64,000 bases of DNA from Arsukibacterium tuosuense (GTDB lineage Bacteria; Pseudomonadota; Gammaproteobacteria; Enterobacterales; Alteromonadaceae): positions 124,001 through 188,000 of the forward strand of contig NZ_OBEB01000005.1 of NCBI RefSeq assembly GCF_900215315.1. The letters are read 5' to 3'. The position numbers and the translations under genes are program-made. The notes under the pieces are model-generated. The model did not search any database. It worked only from the letters and a program-made list of their open reading frames with translations, and was not told where the DNA came from. Numbering within the stretch: position 1 is the stretch's first letter; each line of letters opens with the position of its first letter. This document shows positions 53,770-62,760 of the stretch, in pieces.

Positions 53770-56700
53770 CCGTTCACTCTCTTATGTAATTCCTGAATAG
53801 AATTAACGTTATTAAAGGCACTGGCAGCGTTCGCTTTACAGGTCGCAAACGCCGCGTTTAGCGTTGTAGTATAGTTGGCTTTGTGCTGCAGCGCACCACG
53901 GCGTAATACTTTCGAATCTTCGATTGCCTGGCGCCCTTCAGTGGTATTTACGATGTAGCTGTATTCGCCATTTTTAATCCGGTCAAGAATATGTGGCCGG
54001 CCCTCATATACTTTGTTTACAGTACGACAAGGCACACCGGCAGCAGCCAGCGCTTTGGCTGTACCGCCTGTGGCGTCAAGCTCAAAGCCAATTTCAACCA
54101 TCCGTTTGGCCAACTCAACAACCCGCACTTTATCGCTGTCGCGAACCGAAAGCAAGGCCCGGCCACCCGTTGGGATCAGCGTGCCTGATCCTAACTCACC
54201 TTTGGCAAAGGCTTCTTCAAAGGTGTCGCCAATGCCCATTACTTCGCCGGTAGAGCGCATTTCCGGACCAAGAATAGGGTCAACGCCAGGGAATTTATTA
54301 AACGGGATCACCACTTCTTTCACCGAAAAATACGGCGGAATAATTTCTTTGGTAATACCCTGCGCCGCCAGTGACTGCCCCACCATACAACGGGCCCCCA
54401 CTTTCGCTACTGCCATGCCGGTTGCCTTGGACACAAAAGGCACAGTACGTGCAGCCCGCGGGTTAACTTCAATTAAATACACTTCGTTGTCTTTTACCGC
54501 GAACTGGGTGTTCATCAGGCCCACTACGCCTAGCTCCAGCGCCAGTTTCTTCACCTGCTCGCGCATCACATCCTGAATTGCCGGACTTAAGCTGTGTGGG
54601 GGTAAGGTACAGGCTGAGTCACCCGAATGAACCCCGGCCTGCTCGATATGCTCCATAATGCCGCCGATAATCACTTCTTTGCCATCACAAATGGCATCGA
54701 TATCGACTTCAATTGCATCATCCAGAAAGTTATCCAGCAGCACCGGCGAGTCATTCGACACGCTGACCGCTTCGGTCATATAGCGACGTAAATCCTGATC
54801 ATCATAGACAATTTCCATTGCCCGGCCACCCAATACATAAGATGGGCGAACGACCATCGGGAAACCGATTTCATGAGCGCGTGATAAGGCTTCATCGACA
54901 CTGGTGACGGTGGCATTTTGCGGCTGTTTTAAGCCTAACCGCTCAACCGCCTGTTGAAAGCGCTCGCGGTCTTCGGCGCGGTCAATCGCATCCGGTGATG
55001 TGCCAATAATTGGCACGCCATTCGCTTCCAACGCGCGGGCTAATTTTAATGGGGTCTGGCCACCATACTGGACGATAACGCCTTTGGGCTGCTCTATCCG
55101 CACGATTTCCAGCACGTCTTCCAGGGTAATTGGCTCAAAGTACAGGCGGTCTGAAGTATCATAATCGGTTGATACGGTCTCCGGATTACAGTTCACCATA
55201 ATGGTTTCATAACCGTCTTCGCGCAGCGCCAGTGCCGCATGTACGCAGCAGTAATCAAATTCGATTCCCTGGCCGATGCGGTTCGGGCCACCACCGATAA
55301 TCATTATTTTATCGCGGTTAGTTGGTGCCGCTTCACACTCTTCATCATAAGTGCTGTACATATAAGCGGTATCAGAGGCAAATTCAGCGGCGCAGGTATC
55401 TACCCGCTTATAAACCGGATGCAGCTTGTAACCATGGCGCTTTTTCCGTACCTCGTTTTCGCTAACCCCTAATACCTCAGCAATCCGTGCATCGGCAAAA
55501 CCTTTGCGCTTTAACCGCTTTAGGCGGGCCTGGTCCAGGGCAGCAAAGCCGTCAGTCGCCAGCGCCTGCTCTTCTTTGACTAAATCTTCAATTTGCACCA
55601 GGAACCAGCGGTCAATATTGGTTAGCGCAAATATTTCATCCATGCTCATGCCAAACCGGAAAGCATCGGCAATGTACCAGATGCGGTGCGAACCTGGCTC
55701 ACGCAACTCGCGGGTCAGTTTCTCTTTGGCTTCAGGCTGGGCGATATCAATAATCGGGTCCAGACCAGATACACCAATTTCCAGACCACGTAGCGCTTTT
55801 TGCAACGATTCCTGCTGGTTACGGCCAATCGCCATCACTTCGCCGACTGATTTCATCTGAGTAGTTAAGCGATCGTTAGCACCAGCAAACTTTTCAAAGT
55901 TAAAGCGAGGCACCTTGGTGACAACATAGTCGATACTTGGCTCGAATGAGGCTGGTGTTCTGCCGCCGGTAATATCATTAGCCAGTTCATCCAGGGTATA
56001 GCCCACTGCAAGTTTGGCAGCTACTTTGGCAATCGGGAAGCCCGTGGCTTTTGAGGCTAACGCTGAGGAGCGTGACACCCGCGGGTTCATTTCAATAATA
56101 ACCATCCGGCCATCAACCGGGTTGATGCCAAACTGGACGTTAGAACCGCCTGTTTCAACACCAATCTCGCGCAGTACCGCCAACGAGGCATTACGCATAA
56201 TTTGATATTCTTTGTCAGTCAGCGTTTGCGCCGGTGCTACCGTGATGGAGTCACCAGTATGCACACCCATCGGGTCGAAGTTTTCAATGGCACAAACGAT
56301 AATGCAGTTATCGTTTTTATCGCGCACCACTTCCATCTCATACTCTTTCCAGCCAATTAACGATTCGTCAATTAACAACTCTTTGGTTGGCGACAAATCA
56401 AGGCCACGGGTACAGACTTCTTCAAATTCTTCGCGGTTGTAGGCAATACCGCCACCTGAACCACCCATAGTAAAAGAGGGCCGGATAATACAAGGGAAGC
56501 CAATGTCTTCCAGTACCTGATAGGCTTCTTCCATTGAATGGGCTAAACCGGCACGCGGACAGGCCAGGCCGATAGAACGCATTGCTTTATCAAAGCGGCT
56601 TCTGTCTTCTGCTTTGTCGATAGCATCAGCGGTAGCGCCAATCATTTCTACATTGTATTTTGCCAGCACACCATGGCGTTCTAATTCCAACGCGCAGTTC

Positions 56701-56987
56701 AGGGCAGTTTGGCCGCCCATAGTCGGCAACACAGCGCAAGGACGCTCTTTTTCAATGATTTTTTCTACTACCTGCCAGTGGATAGGCTCAATGTAAGTTG
56801 CATCGGCCATGTCCGGATCAGTCATAATAGTAGCCGGGTTAGAGTTTACCAGAATCACCCGGTAACCCTCTTCCCGCAGGGCTTTACAGGCCTGAGCGCC
56901 TGAGTAGTCGAACTCACAGGCCTGACCAATTACGATTGGGCCAGCGCCTATAATCAGAATGCTTTTTAAGTCGGTACGTTTTGGCAT
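53766..56987 (-). CDS. carB: carbamoyl-phosphate synthase large subunit
   Basis: At 1073 residues it equals E. coli CarB. It has two ATP-grasp halves (first begins [20 protein letters not shown]; second contains [16 protein letters not shown]), an oligomerisation region, and the C-terminal allosteric MGS-like domain ([20 protein letters not shown]). It makes carbamoyl phosphate for pyrimidines and arginine. ATG 56987 has GGAGAG upstream. It lies 28 bases after carA. Long open frames on the other strand within it are shadows. Confidence 0.98.
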   Translation of the reverse strand: MPKRTDLKSILIIGAGPIVIGQACEFDYSGAQACKALREEGYRVILVNSNPATIMTDPDMADATYIEPIHWQVVEKIIEKERPCAVLPTMGGQTALNCALELERHGVLAKYNVEMIGATADAIDKAEDRSRFDKAMRSIGLACPRAGLAHSMEEAYQVLEDIGFPCIIRPSFTMGGSGGGIAYNREEFEEVCTRGLDLSPTKELLIDESLIGWKEYEMEVVRDKNDNCIIVCAIENFDPMGVHTGDSITVAPAQTLTDKEYQIMRNASLAVLREIGVETGGSNVQFGINPVDGRMVIIEMNPRVSRSSALASKATGFPIAKVAAKLAVGYTLDELANDITGGRTPASFEPSIDYVVTKVPRFNFEKFAGANDRLTTQMKSVGEVMAIGRNQQESLQKALRGLEIGVSGLDPIIDIAQPEAKEKLTRELREPGSHRIWYIADAFRFGMSMDEIFALTNIDRWFLVQIEDLVKEEQALATDGFAALDQARLKRLKRKGFADARIAEVLGVSENEVRKKRHGYKLHPVYKRVDTCAAEFASDTAYMYSTYDEECEAAPTNRDKIMIIGGGPNRIGQGIEFDYCCVHAALALREDGYETIMVNCNPETVSTDYDTSDRLYFEPITLEDVLEIVRIEQPKGVIVQYGGQTPLKLARALEANGVPIIGTSPDAIDRAEDRERFQQAVERLGLKQPQNATVTSVDEALSRAHEIGFPMVVRPSYVLGGRAMEIVYDDQDLRRYMTEAVSVSNDSPVLLDNFLDDAIEVDIDAICDGKEVIIGGIMEHIEQAGVHSGDSACTLPPHSLSPAIQDVMREQVKKLALELGVVGLMNTQFAVKDNEVYLIEVNPRAARTVPFVSKATGMAVAKVGARCMVGQSLAAQGITKEIIPPYFSVKEVVIPFNKFPGVDPILGPEMRSTGEVMGIGDTFEEAFAKGELGSGTLIPTGGRALLSVRDSDKVRVVELAKRMVEIGFELDATGGTAKALAAAGVPCRTVNKVYEGRPHILDRIKNGEYSYIVNTTEGRQAIEDSKVLRRGALQHKANYTTTLNAAFATCKANAASAFNNVNSIQELHKRVNG

Positions 56988-57015
56988 GGGGTCGCTCTCC
57001 GTAATTCGTGTTTGC

Positions 57016-58158
57016 TTAGGCTTTATGCTGTTGCATCAGCGCAATAAAGTGGTCGAACAGCTCAGAGGCTTCGTGCGGGCCGGGGCTGGCTTCAGGGTGA
57101 CCCTGAAAACTAAACGCCGGTTTGTCCGTACGATGAATGCCTTGCAGTGAACCATCAAACAGCGATTTATGGGTGGCTCTTAAGTGGCCTGGTAACGTGG
57201 CTTCGTCTACCGCAAAACCATGGTTCTGGGCAGTGATAAGCACCTTCTTATTATCAAGATTTTGCACCGGGTGGTTGGCCCCATGGTGGCCGAACTTCAT
57301 TTTTGAGGTTTTAGCGCCACTGGCCAGCGCCAGTAACTGATGGCCTAAACAAATGCCGAACAGTGGGATGTCAGTGTCTAAAAAGGTTTTAATCGCCTCG
57401 ATGGCATAATCACATGGTGCCGGATCGCCAGGGCCATTTGATAAGAAGATGCCATCCGGCTTAAGTGCTAACACGTCACTGGCGGGCGTTTGCGCCGGTA
57501 CCACGGTAAGCTTACAGCCGCGGTCAGCCAGCATCCGCAGGATATTGCGTTTTACCCCAAAGTCATAAGCGACCACATGAAACTGCTGATTGCACTGCTC
57601 TGCGGCTGCAGCACGATGGCCTTCGCCCAATACCCAACTGCCTTCGGTCCACTGATAAGATGACTTAACGCTGACTACTTTTGCTAAATCCATGCCGGCC
57701 AGGCCTGCAAAGCCCTGAGCCAGTTGCAACGCCTTGGTTTCATCCTGGTTATCGCCAGCCATAATGCAGCCATTTTGCGCACCTTTCTGCCGTAAAATAC
57801 GGGTTAACTTGCGGGTATCGATATCGGCAATGCCAAGAATATTGTGTTGTGAAAGGTATTGACTAAGTGAGAGTTGATTACGGAAATTACTGGCTAACAA
57901 TGGAAGGTCACGAATGATCAGGCCTTTGGCCCAAACCTGTCCGGATTCTTCATCTTCACTATTGGTTCCGGTGTTGCCAATATGTGGGTAAGTAAGTGTT
58001 ACTATCTGCTCTGCGTATGAGGGATCAGTTAAGATTTCCTGATACCCGGTCATCGAGGTGTTAAACACCACCTCACCTACAGAAACTCCTTCAGCGCCAA
58101 TGGCTGTACCGTGAAATACGGTGCCGTCTTCCAGTACGAGCAGGGCGGACTTAGTCAA
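57016..58158 (-). CDS. carA: carbamoyl-phosphate synthase small subunit
   Basis: With a TTG start at 58158 the protein has 380 residues (E. coli 382) and begins [20 protein letters not shown], aligned with the family. The glutaminase domain has the catalytic Cys in [13 protein letters not shown] and His-Glu in [13 protein letters not shown]. It supplies ammonia from glutamine to CarB. The TTG is preceded by GGAGG with a five-base spacer; the frame is open four codons further to another TTG, which overlaps that ribosome binding site. A terminator-like hairpin lies immediately upstream of the SD (58176-58216). Confidence 0.96.
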   Translation of the reverse strand: MTKSALLVLEDGTVFHGTAIGAEGVSVGEVVFNTSMTGYQEILTDPSYAEQIVTLTYPHIGNTGTNSEDEESGQVWAKGLIIRDLPLLASNFRNQLSLSQYLSQHNILGIADIDTRKLTRILRQKGAQNGCIMAGDNQDETKALQLAQGFAGLAGMDLAKVVSVKSSYQWTEGSWVLGEGHRAAAAEQCNQQFHVVAYDFGVKRNILRMLADRGCKLTVVPAQTPASDVLALKPDGIFLSNGPGDPAPCDYAIEAIKTFLDTDIPLFGICLGHQLLALASGAKTSKMKFGHHGANHPVQNLDNKKVLITAQNHGFAVDEATLPGHLRATHKSLFDGSLQGIHRTDKPAFSFQGHPEASPGPHEASELFDHFIALMQQHKA

Positions 58159-58175
58159 AATAACCTCCAAACAGC

Positions 58176-58240
58176 AAAAAACGGGCGAAAACTATTTGTG
58201 TTTTACAACCCGTTTTGACCCAAAATTCTAATCCCGTTTT
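58176..58240 (-). promoter_or_regulatory. carA leader with alternative hairpin arms (attenuator candidate)
   Basis: On the minus strand the leader carries AAAACGGG twice (complements of 58233-58240 and 58209-58216) and one partner CCCGTTTTTT (complement of 58176-58185) just before the carA ribosome binding site. The second copy plus the partner make a terminator-like hairpin with a 23-base loop and a T-run. Pairing with the first copy would be an alternative. Upstream, another imperfect hairpin (CCGGTC...GACCGG, about 58256-58285) is present. Regulation by pyrimidines or arginine is inferred. Confidence 0.5.
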
Positions 58241-58391
58241 TAAAGGATGAGCGGACCGGTCGAGTGGCGCAAGCCAGAGACCGGGCAAACCTGCTTATTT
58301 TAGGCGAAAAGCGTACTTTTGGCTATGGATATTTTAGTTTTTTACAAATATACCTGCTTTAACACGTTTTTAAGTTTAGTTGCTCAAAAGC

Positions 58392-59201
58392 TTATGTTAA
58401 GTCGGCCAATCCGAGCACTTGTTGCATGGAATAAAGTCCGGGCTGTTTATTTTGCAACCACAAAGCAGCACGCAGTGCACCTTGGGCAAAGGTATTACGG
58501 CTGGACGCTTTGTGGCTTATTTCCAGTCTTTCGCCTAAATCTGCAAAAAGTGCAGTGTGATCGCCAATAATGTCGCCACCCCGCACCGTGGCAAAGCCAA
58601 TAGTTTGCTGGTTACGCTCGCCAGTTATGCCCTCACGGCCATACACTGCCACATCATTTAAATTGCGTCCCAGGGTTTTGGCAATAGTGGCACCTATGGC
58701 CATGGCAGTGCCTGACGGCGCATCCTTCTTATAACGGTGATGCGCTTCAATAATTTCGATATCGGCAGTCTGACCCATTACCCGGGCGGCGGTTTGCACT
58801 AAATGCAGCAGCAGGTTCACCCCGACACTCATATTAGGCGCCCAGACAATCGGAATATGCTCACTGGCCTGCTGCAGCTGCTGGTACTGCTCATCGCTAA
58901 GGCCGGTTACCCCAATAACCATGGCTTTCTTTGCTGCTACCGCCAGCTCCAGATGCGCCAGCATCGCCTGCGGCATGGTAAAGTCGACCCAGATGTCAGC
59001 ATTTTTAATGCTACTTGTGCCGGTTTCGCTTAATGCCAGCCCCAGCTTGCCACAGCCAGCCAGCTCGCCGGCATCGACGCCAATTAATGACGAGCCGGCA
59101 CGCACGGTGGCGGCAGTTAAGTTTAACTGCTGCTCATTGGCAACAGTGGTAAGGGCACGACCCATCCGGCCGTTTGCGCCGAAAATTCCGATAGCAGGCA
59201 T
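58392..59201 (-). CDS. dapB: 4-hydroxy-tetrahydrodipicolinate reductase
   Basis: The 269-residue enzyme starts [20 protein letters not shown] (Rossmann loop) and has [15 protein letters not shown], the catalytic [19 protein letters not shown] with the His/Lys pair, and the C-terminal [19 protein letters not shown]. It makes tetrahydrodipicolinate in lysine and diaminopimelate synthesis. It stands upstream of carAB, as in many gammaproteobacteria. Its ATG has a GAGTAAA site. Confidence 0.97.
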   Translation of the reverse strand: MPAIGIFGANGRMGRALTTVANEQQLNLTAATVRAGSSLIGVDAGELAGCGKLGLALSETGTSSIKNADIWVDFTMPQAMLAHLELAVAAKKAMVIGVTGLSDEQYQQLQQASEHIPIVWAPNMSVGVNLLLHLVQTAARVMGQTADIEIIEAHHRYKKDAPSGTAMAIGATIAKTLGRNLNDVAVYGREGITGERNQQTIGFATVRGGDIIGDHTALFADLGERLEISHKASSRNTFAQGALRAALWLQNKQPGLYSMQQVLGLADLT

Positions 59202-59266
59202 AATTTACTCGGTATAAAAATAACAATGGCGGCTATTAAAGCAAAAGCAGCCAATACTAGAAAGCA

Positions 59267-59290
59267 AAATAGCCATCTTAATGGCTATTT
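59267..59290 (-). terminator. terminator-like hairpin downstream of yqhD
   Basis: AAATAGCCAT (59267-59276) and ATGGCTATTT (59281-59290) form a perfect 10-bp stem with loop CTTA. On the minus strand TTTTGCTTT follows. It lies 167 bases beyond the yqhD stop and 66 bases before dapB. Confidence 0.65.
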
Positions 59291-59332
59291 CTTATATAAA
59301 ACATTGTTGAGATGAGTAAGCAGATCTTGAAA

Positions 59333-59438
59333 AAATAAAGGTCGTGGCGTCTGTTGGGTCGACACAGAGTGTCTGAGCGGACGCGCCAGCGGCAGCGAGT
59401 TGCTGTGGCGAGCCCGGCAGATGTTCCGACCTTTATTT
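59333..59438. repeat. 106-bp palindromic element with 12-bp perfect ends
   Basis: The ends AAATAAAGGTCG (59333-59344) and CGACCTTTATTT (59427-59438) are perfect inverted repeats. Inside are smaller stems: GACAC/GTGTC (59361-59373), TGGCGTC against GACGCGCCA (59345-59351 with 59380-59388, imperfect) and CCAGCGGCA against TGCTGTGG (59386-59408, imperfect). The whole can fold as a multi-branched structure. The interior is GC-rich and non-coding. It may be a miniature mobile element (MITE-like), a REP-type element or a structured RNA at the yqhD 3' end. No flanking target duplication is evident. Confidence 0.75.
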
Positions 59439-59456
59439 CACATCAATACGCTTTTA

Positions 59457-60611
59457 CTACACCGCTTTTTGCAGAATCTGCCGTGAAACGTCCAGATCAA
59501 TATCACCATGCTCGCCCAGTTTCAGCATGCCATTGGCTTGCAGTTTAGCTACCAGCTTATCCACCGCATCGGCGGCAATGCCATAGTCTGCCAACCGGGT
59601 GGGCACGCCCATTTGCTCAAAAAAGGCCCGGGTGTGGCTAATGGTATCGTCAATTAACCGCTCTTCATCCTGATGGCTCAGCTGCCATACCCGCCTACCG
59701 AACTGCAGTAGCTTCTCGCGCTTTTGCGCGCGCTGCTGTTGCATTAACGCCGGCAACACTATGGCCAGGGTTTGGGCATGGTCCAGGCCATAGACTGCGG
59801 TGATTTCATGGCCAATCATATGGGTTGCCCAGTCTTGCGGCACACCCTGACCAATCAGGCCATTCAGTGCCATGGTGGCCGCCCACATAATATTGGCCCG
59901 CACGTCATAGTTATCTGGCTCGCTCAGTGCTTTAGGGCCCTGCTCTACCAGAGTTTGCAATAAACCCTCAGCAAACCGGTCTTGTACCGGCGCATTCACC
60001 GGATAAGTTAAATACTGCTCTATTACATGGACAAACGCATCTACCACGCCATTGGCTACTTGCCGCGGCGGCAGGCTAAAGGTGACGGTCGGGTCAAGAA
60101 TAGCGAACTGCGGATACACCAGTGAACTGGAAAATGACAGTTTTTGCTGGGTTTCATAGCGGGTAACCACGGAGTTACCATTACTCTCGGTGCCCGTGGC
60201 CGGCAAGGTCAGCACGCAGCCCAGGGCAATGGCACTTTCAACCTTGCCGCGGTTGGCTAAAATATCCCAGGCATCACCAGGATATACCGCGGCGGCAGCG
60301 ACAAACTTTGCGCCATCAATCACGCTGCCACCGCCAACCGGTAACAGAAAATCAATTTTTTGCTCGCGCACTAAGTCAGCAGCTTTCATCAGGGTTTCAA
60401 AACTGGGATTAGGCTCAATACCGCTAAACTCCTGCCAGTCAAAGCCAGCAAGGGCCGCTACTACCTGATCATACACGCCGTTATGTTTAATTGAACCGCC
60501 ACCATACAACATAAGCACTTTACTGCCGGCAGGAATTAATTTAGCCAGCTGGTTAAGCTGATCTTTACCAAACACAATACGGGTGGGGTTCTGATACGAA
60601 AAGTTAAGCAT
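59457..60611 (-). CDS. yqhD: iron-containing alcohol dehydrogenase, YqhD-like aldehyde reductase
   Basis: The 384-residue protein aligns in my memory along its whole length with E. coli YqhD: FSYQNPTRIVFGKDQLNQL, MLYGGGSIKHNGVYDQV, FLLPVGGGSVIDGAKFVAAA, and the metal-binding HMIGHEITAVYGLDHAQTLA with its histidines. YqhD is an NADPH-dependent reductase of short and lipid-derived aldehydes under oxidative stress. ATG 60611 has GGAG upstream. It is flanked by the palindromic element and the LplT-like gene. Confidence 0.93.
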   Translation of the reverse strand: MLNFSYQNPTRIVFGKDQLNQLAKLIPAGSKVLMLYGGGSIKHNGVYDQVVAALAGFDWQEFSGIEPNPSFETLMKAADLVREQKIDFLLPVGGGSVIDGAKFVAAAAVYPGDAWDILANRGKVESAIALGCVLTLPATGTESNGNSVVTRYETQQKLSFSSSLVYPQFAILDPTVTFSLPPRQVANGVVDAFVHVIEQYLTYPVNAPVQDRFAEGLLQTLVEQGPKALSEPDNYDVRANIMWAATMALNGLIGQGVPQDWATHMIGHEITAVYGLDHAQTLAIVLPALMQQQRAQKREKLLQFGRRVWQLSHQDEERLIDDTISHTRAFFEQMGVPTRLADYGIAADAVDKLVAKLQANGMLKLGEHGDIDLDVSRQILQKAV

Positions 60612-60722
60612 TTATACTCCGGGTAAGTTACTGCTGATTAACAGGCCTTTTCAGGTTATGTGGGCATTGCCGGCTTGCTTCAAGGCCGGTTGCCCTTGCT
60701 TATATCCCGTTTATTCCTGCAG

Positions 60723-62594
60723 TCAGCGCGTATCACTGCGCAATGTGCGCACGCGTCGCTCTAAATCAGCAGCACTGACTGCAGCAGCCGGTATGGCCTC
60801 AGCGGCAACTAATTGTACTTTTGACCACCAACGACCTTTAAGTTTGAAAGCGCCTTTGCCATGATGGCTGAAAAATGAGCCCCACAGTCCCTGCAAGGCC
60901 ATCGGCACCACGGGCACCGGGCTTTCGCTGATAATCCGCTCAATACCCGGCCGGAAATTATCGATATCACCGGTTTTAGTCAGCCGGCCCTCAGGGAAAA
61001 TACAGACCAGATTACCATCAGCCAGCTCGCGCTTAATCGCTGCAAAAGCCGCTTCATACACCTGCTCATCTTTTTGTTTGCTGCAGATAGGAATGGTTCG
61101 GGCCGCCTTGAATAACCAGTTGGCGACAGGCAGGTCATAAATGGCTTTTTCCATGACAAACCTTACCGGCCGGCGCACGGCACCAGCAATCAGCATCGCA
61201 TCAACGTAGCTGACATGGTTTGCTACCAGCACTGCTGCACCCTCCTCCGGAATGTGGTCCAGGCCATGGCTGCGAACCCGATATAAAGTATGACTGAGCA
61301 GATAAATAACAAAGCGCAGCGTAAATTCCGGTACCTGACTATACACATATAGCGCTACTACTGCGTTCATAATAGCGAGGATAAGAAAGTATTGCGGTAT
61401 CGTTAAACCCAGTACCGATAGAAACAAAATGCCGGCCAGAGCGCTAACCACCATAAACAGCGCATTAAAAATATTATTGGCAGCAATCATTCTGGCTCGC
61501 TGGCCCGGCTCTGCCCGCTTTTGTAATATGGCATACAGCGGTACGATAAACAGGCCGCCTGACACCCCTATCAGGGTAAGATCAAATAACACCCACCAGC
61601 CATATCCACTTTGTAAAAATGCGCCCAGACTGAGTAACTGCACCGCTACCTGTTCTGGCGCACTAAAATACAAACTACAGCCAAATACCGTTAGGCCAAT
61701 AGAACCCAAAGGCACTATTCCCAGTTCTACCCGGTTGCCGGATAGTCGCTCACACAGCATAGAACCCAGCCCGACCCCAACTGAAAATGCGACCAGCAAT
61801 GCTGTGACTACCGTATTATCGCCACCGAGCACAGTTTTAGTAAAGTTAGGGAACTGAGTTAAATAGCTGGCGCCCAAAAACCAGAACCAACTGATCGCCA
61901 TAATCGCCAGATACAGGGTGCGATTGGCATAACTGATTTTAATGGTTTGCAACGTTTGTTTAACGGGAGCAAAGCTGAAACGTTCGGCTTTATCCACTTG
62001 GCCTACTGCAGGAATAGCGCGGCTGGTTAAATAGCCCAGTGCAGCAAACAGCACAATAATAGCGCCAACCCAGAGCAAGGCATGCTCTGTGCCTACCAGT
62101 AAACCACCGGTAATTGTGCCTAATAAAATAGCAATAAAAGTGCCCATTTCTACCCAGGCATTGCCGGCCAGCAACTCTTTATCGTCAAGCAGTTGCGGCA
62201 AAATAGCGTATTTAACCGGGCCAAAAAACGCCGACTGGCTGCCCATCAGAAATAATAAGCCCAACAACACTAAGTACTGCTGAAAATAAAAAGCTACTGC
62301 AGCCAGCAACATCAGGATAATTTCAGTGAGTTTTAACAGCCGGATCAGTCTGCTTTTACACATGCTGTCAGCCAGTGTGCCCGCCGTGGCGGAAAACAAC
62401 AAAAATGGCAAAATAAACAAGCCAGCAGCCAGGTTCATGGTGACATCGGTACTCCATGGCAAAGCATTGGCTGCGGTGAATGCCAGTAGTAACATCAGCG
62501 CATTTTTAAAGACATTGTCGTTGAACGCACCGAGCGCCTGAGTTAAGAAAAATGGCAGAAAACGACGGCTTTTAATAATTTTTCTGGCTGACAT
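60723..62594 (-). CDS. MFS (LplT-like) transporter fused to a PlsC-type acyltransferase
   Basis: The 623-residue protein has an N-terminal major facilitator domain of about 11-12 helices (FLPFFLTQALGAFNDNVFKN at the start, as in LplT). Its C-terminal acyltransferase (about 430-623) has the catalytic NHVSYVD (NHxxxxD) and substrate-binding FPEGRLTKTGD motifs. LplT flips lysophospholipids inward and the acyltransferase would reacylate them. Compared with three-domain Aas-type fusions, the AMP-ligase domain is missing. The start has AAGGTG. A bulged hairpin (60662-60695) follows the stop. Substrate is inferred. Confidence 0.88.
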   Translation of the reverse strand: MSARKIIKSRRFLPFFLTQALGAFNDNVFKNALMLLLAFTAANALPWSTDVTMNLAAGLFILPFLLFSATAGTLADSMCKSRLIRLLKLTEIILMLLAAVAFYFQQYLVLLGLLFLMGSQSAFFGPVKYAILPQLLDDKELLAGNAWVEMGTFIAILLGTITGGLLVGTEHALLWVGAIIVLFAALGYLTSRAIPAVGQVDKAERFSFAPVKQTLQTIKISYANRTLYLAIMAISWFWFLGASYLTQFPNFTKTVLGGDNTVVTALLVAFSVGVGLGSMLCERLSGNRVELGIVPLGSIGLTVFGCSLYFSAPEQVAVQLLSLGAFLQSGYGWWVLFDLTLIGVSGGLFIVPLYAILQKRAEPGQRARMIAANNIFNALFMVVSALAGILFLSVLGLTIPQYFLILAIMNAVVALYVYSQVPEFTLRFVIYLLSHTLYRVRSHGLDHIPEEGAAVLVANHVSYVDAMLIAGAVRRPVRFVMEKAIYDLPVANWLFKAARTIPICSKQKDEQVYEAAFAAIKRELADGNLVCIFPEGRLTKTGDIDNFRPGIERIISESPVPVVPMALQGLWGSFFSHHGKGAFKLKGRWWSKVQLVAAEAIPAAAVSAADLERRVRTLRSDTR

Positions 62595-62703
62595 GGCAAC
62601 ACCTTCTGTGACCGCTACCTAAATAAAACAGCACTGAAAACGGTAGGTTTTTTCAACAAAATACCCTAAGTTAGCTGTCAGGCGCCAGCAGTTCCTGCAA
62701 TTA

Positions 62704-62732
62704 TTGACAAGACGTCTGGCCATCTATATAGT
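62704..62732 (+). promoter_or_regulatory. strong sigma70 promoter of the NhaC-like gene
   Basis: TTGACA (62704-62709), a 17-base spacer and TATAGT (62727-62732) form a near-consensus promoter 28 bases before the ATG at 62761. Confidence 0.85.
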
Positions 62733-62760
62733 TCGCAACCCATTTTTGTTGAGGTACACC

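Noticed and set aside
54013-54576. 187-codon plus-strand frame inside carB
   Set aside because: Fully antisense to a conserved enzyme, no start signals, typical shadow in GC-balanced coding DNA.
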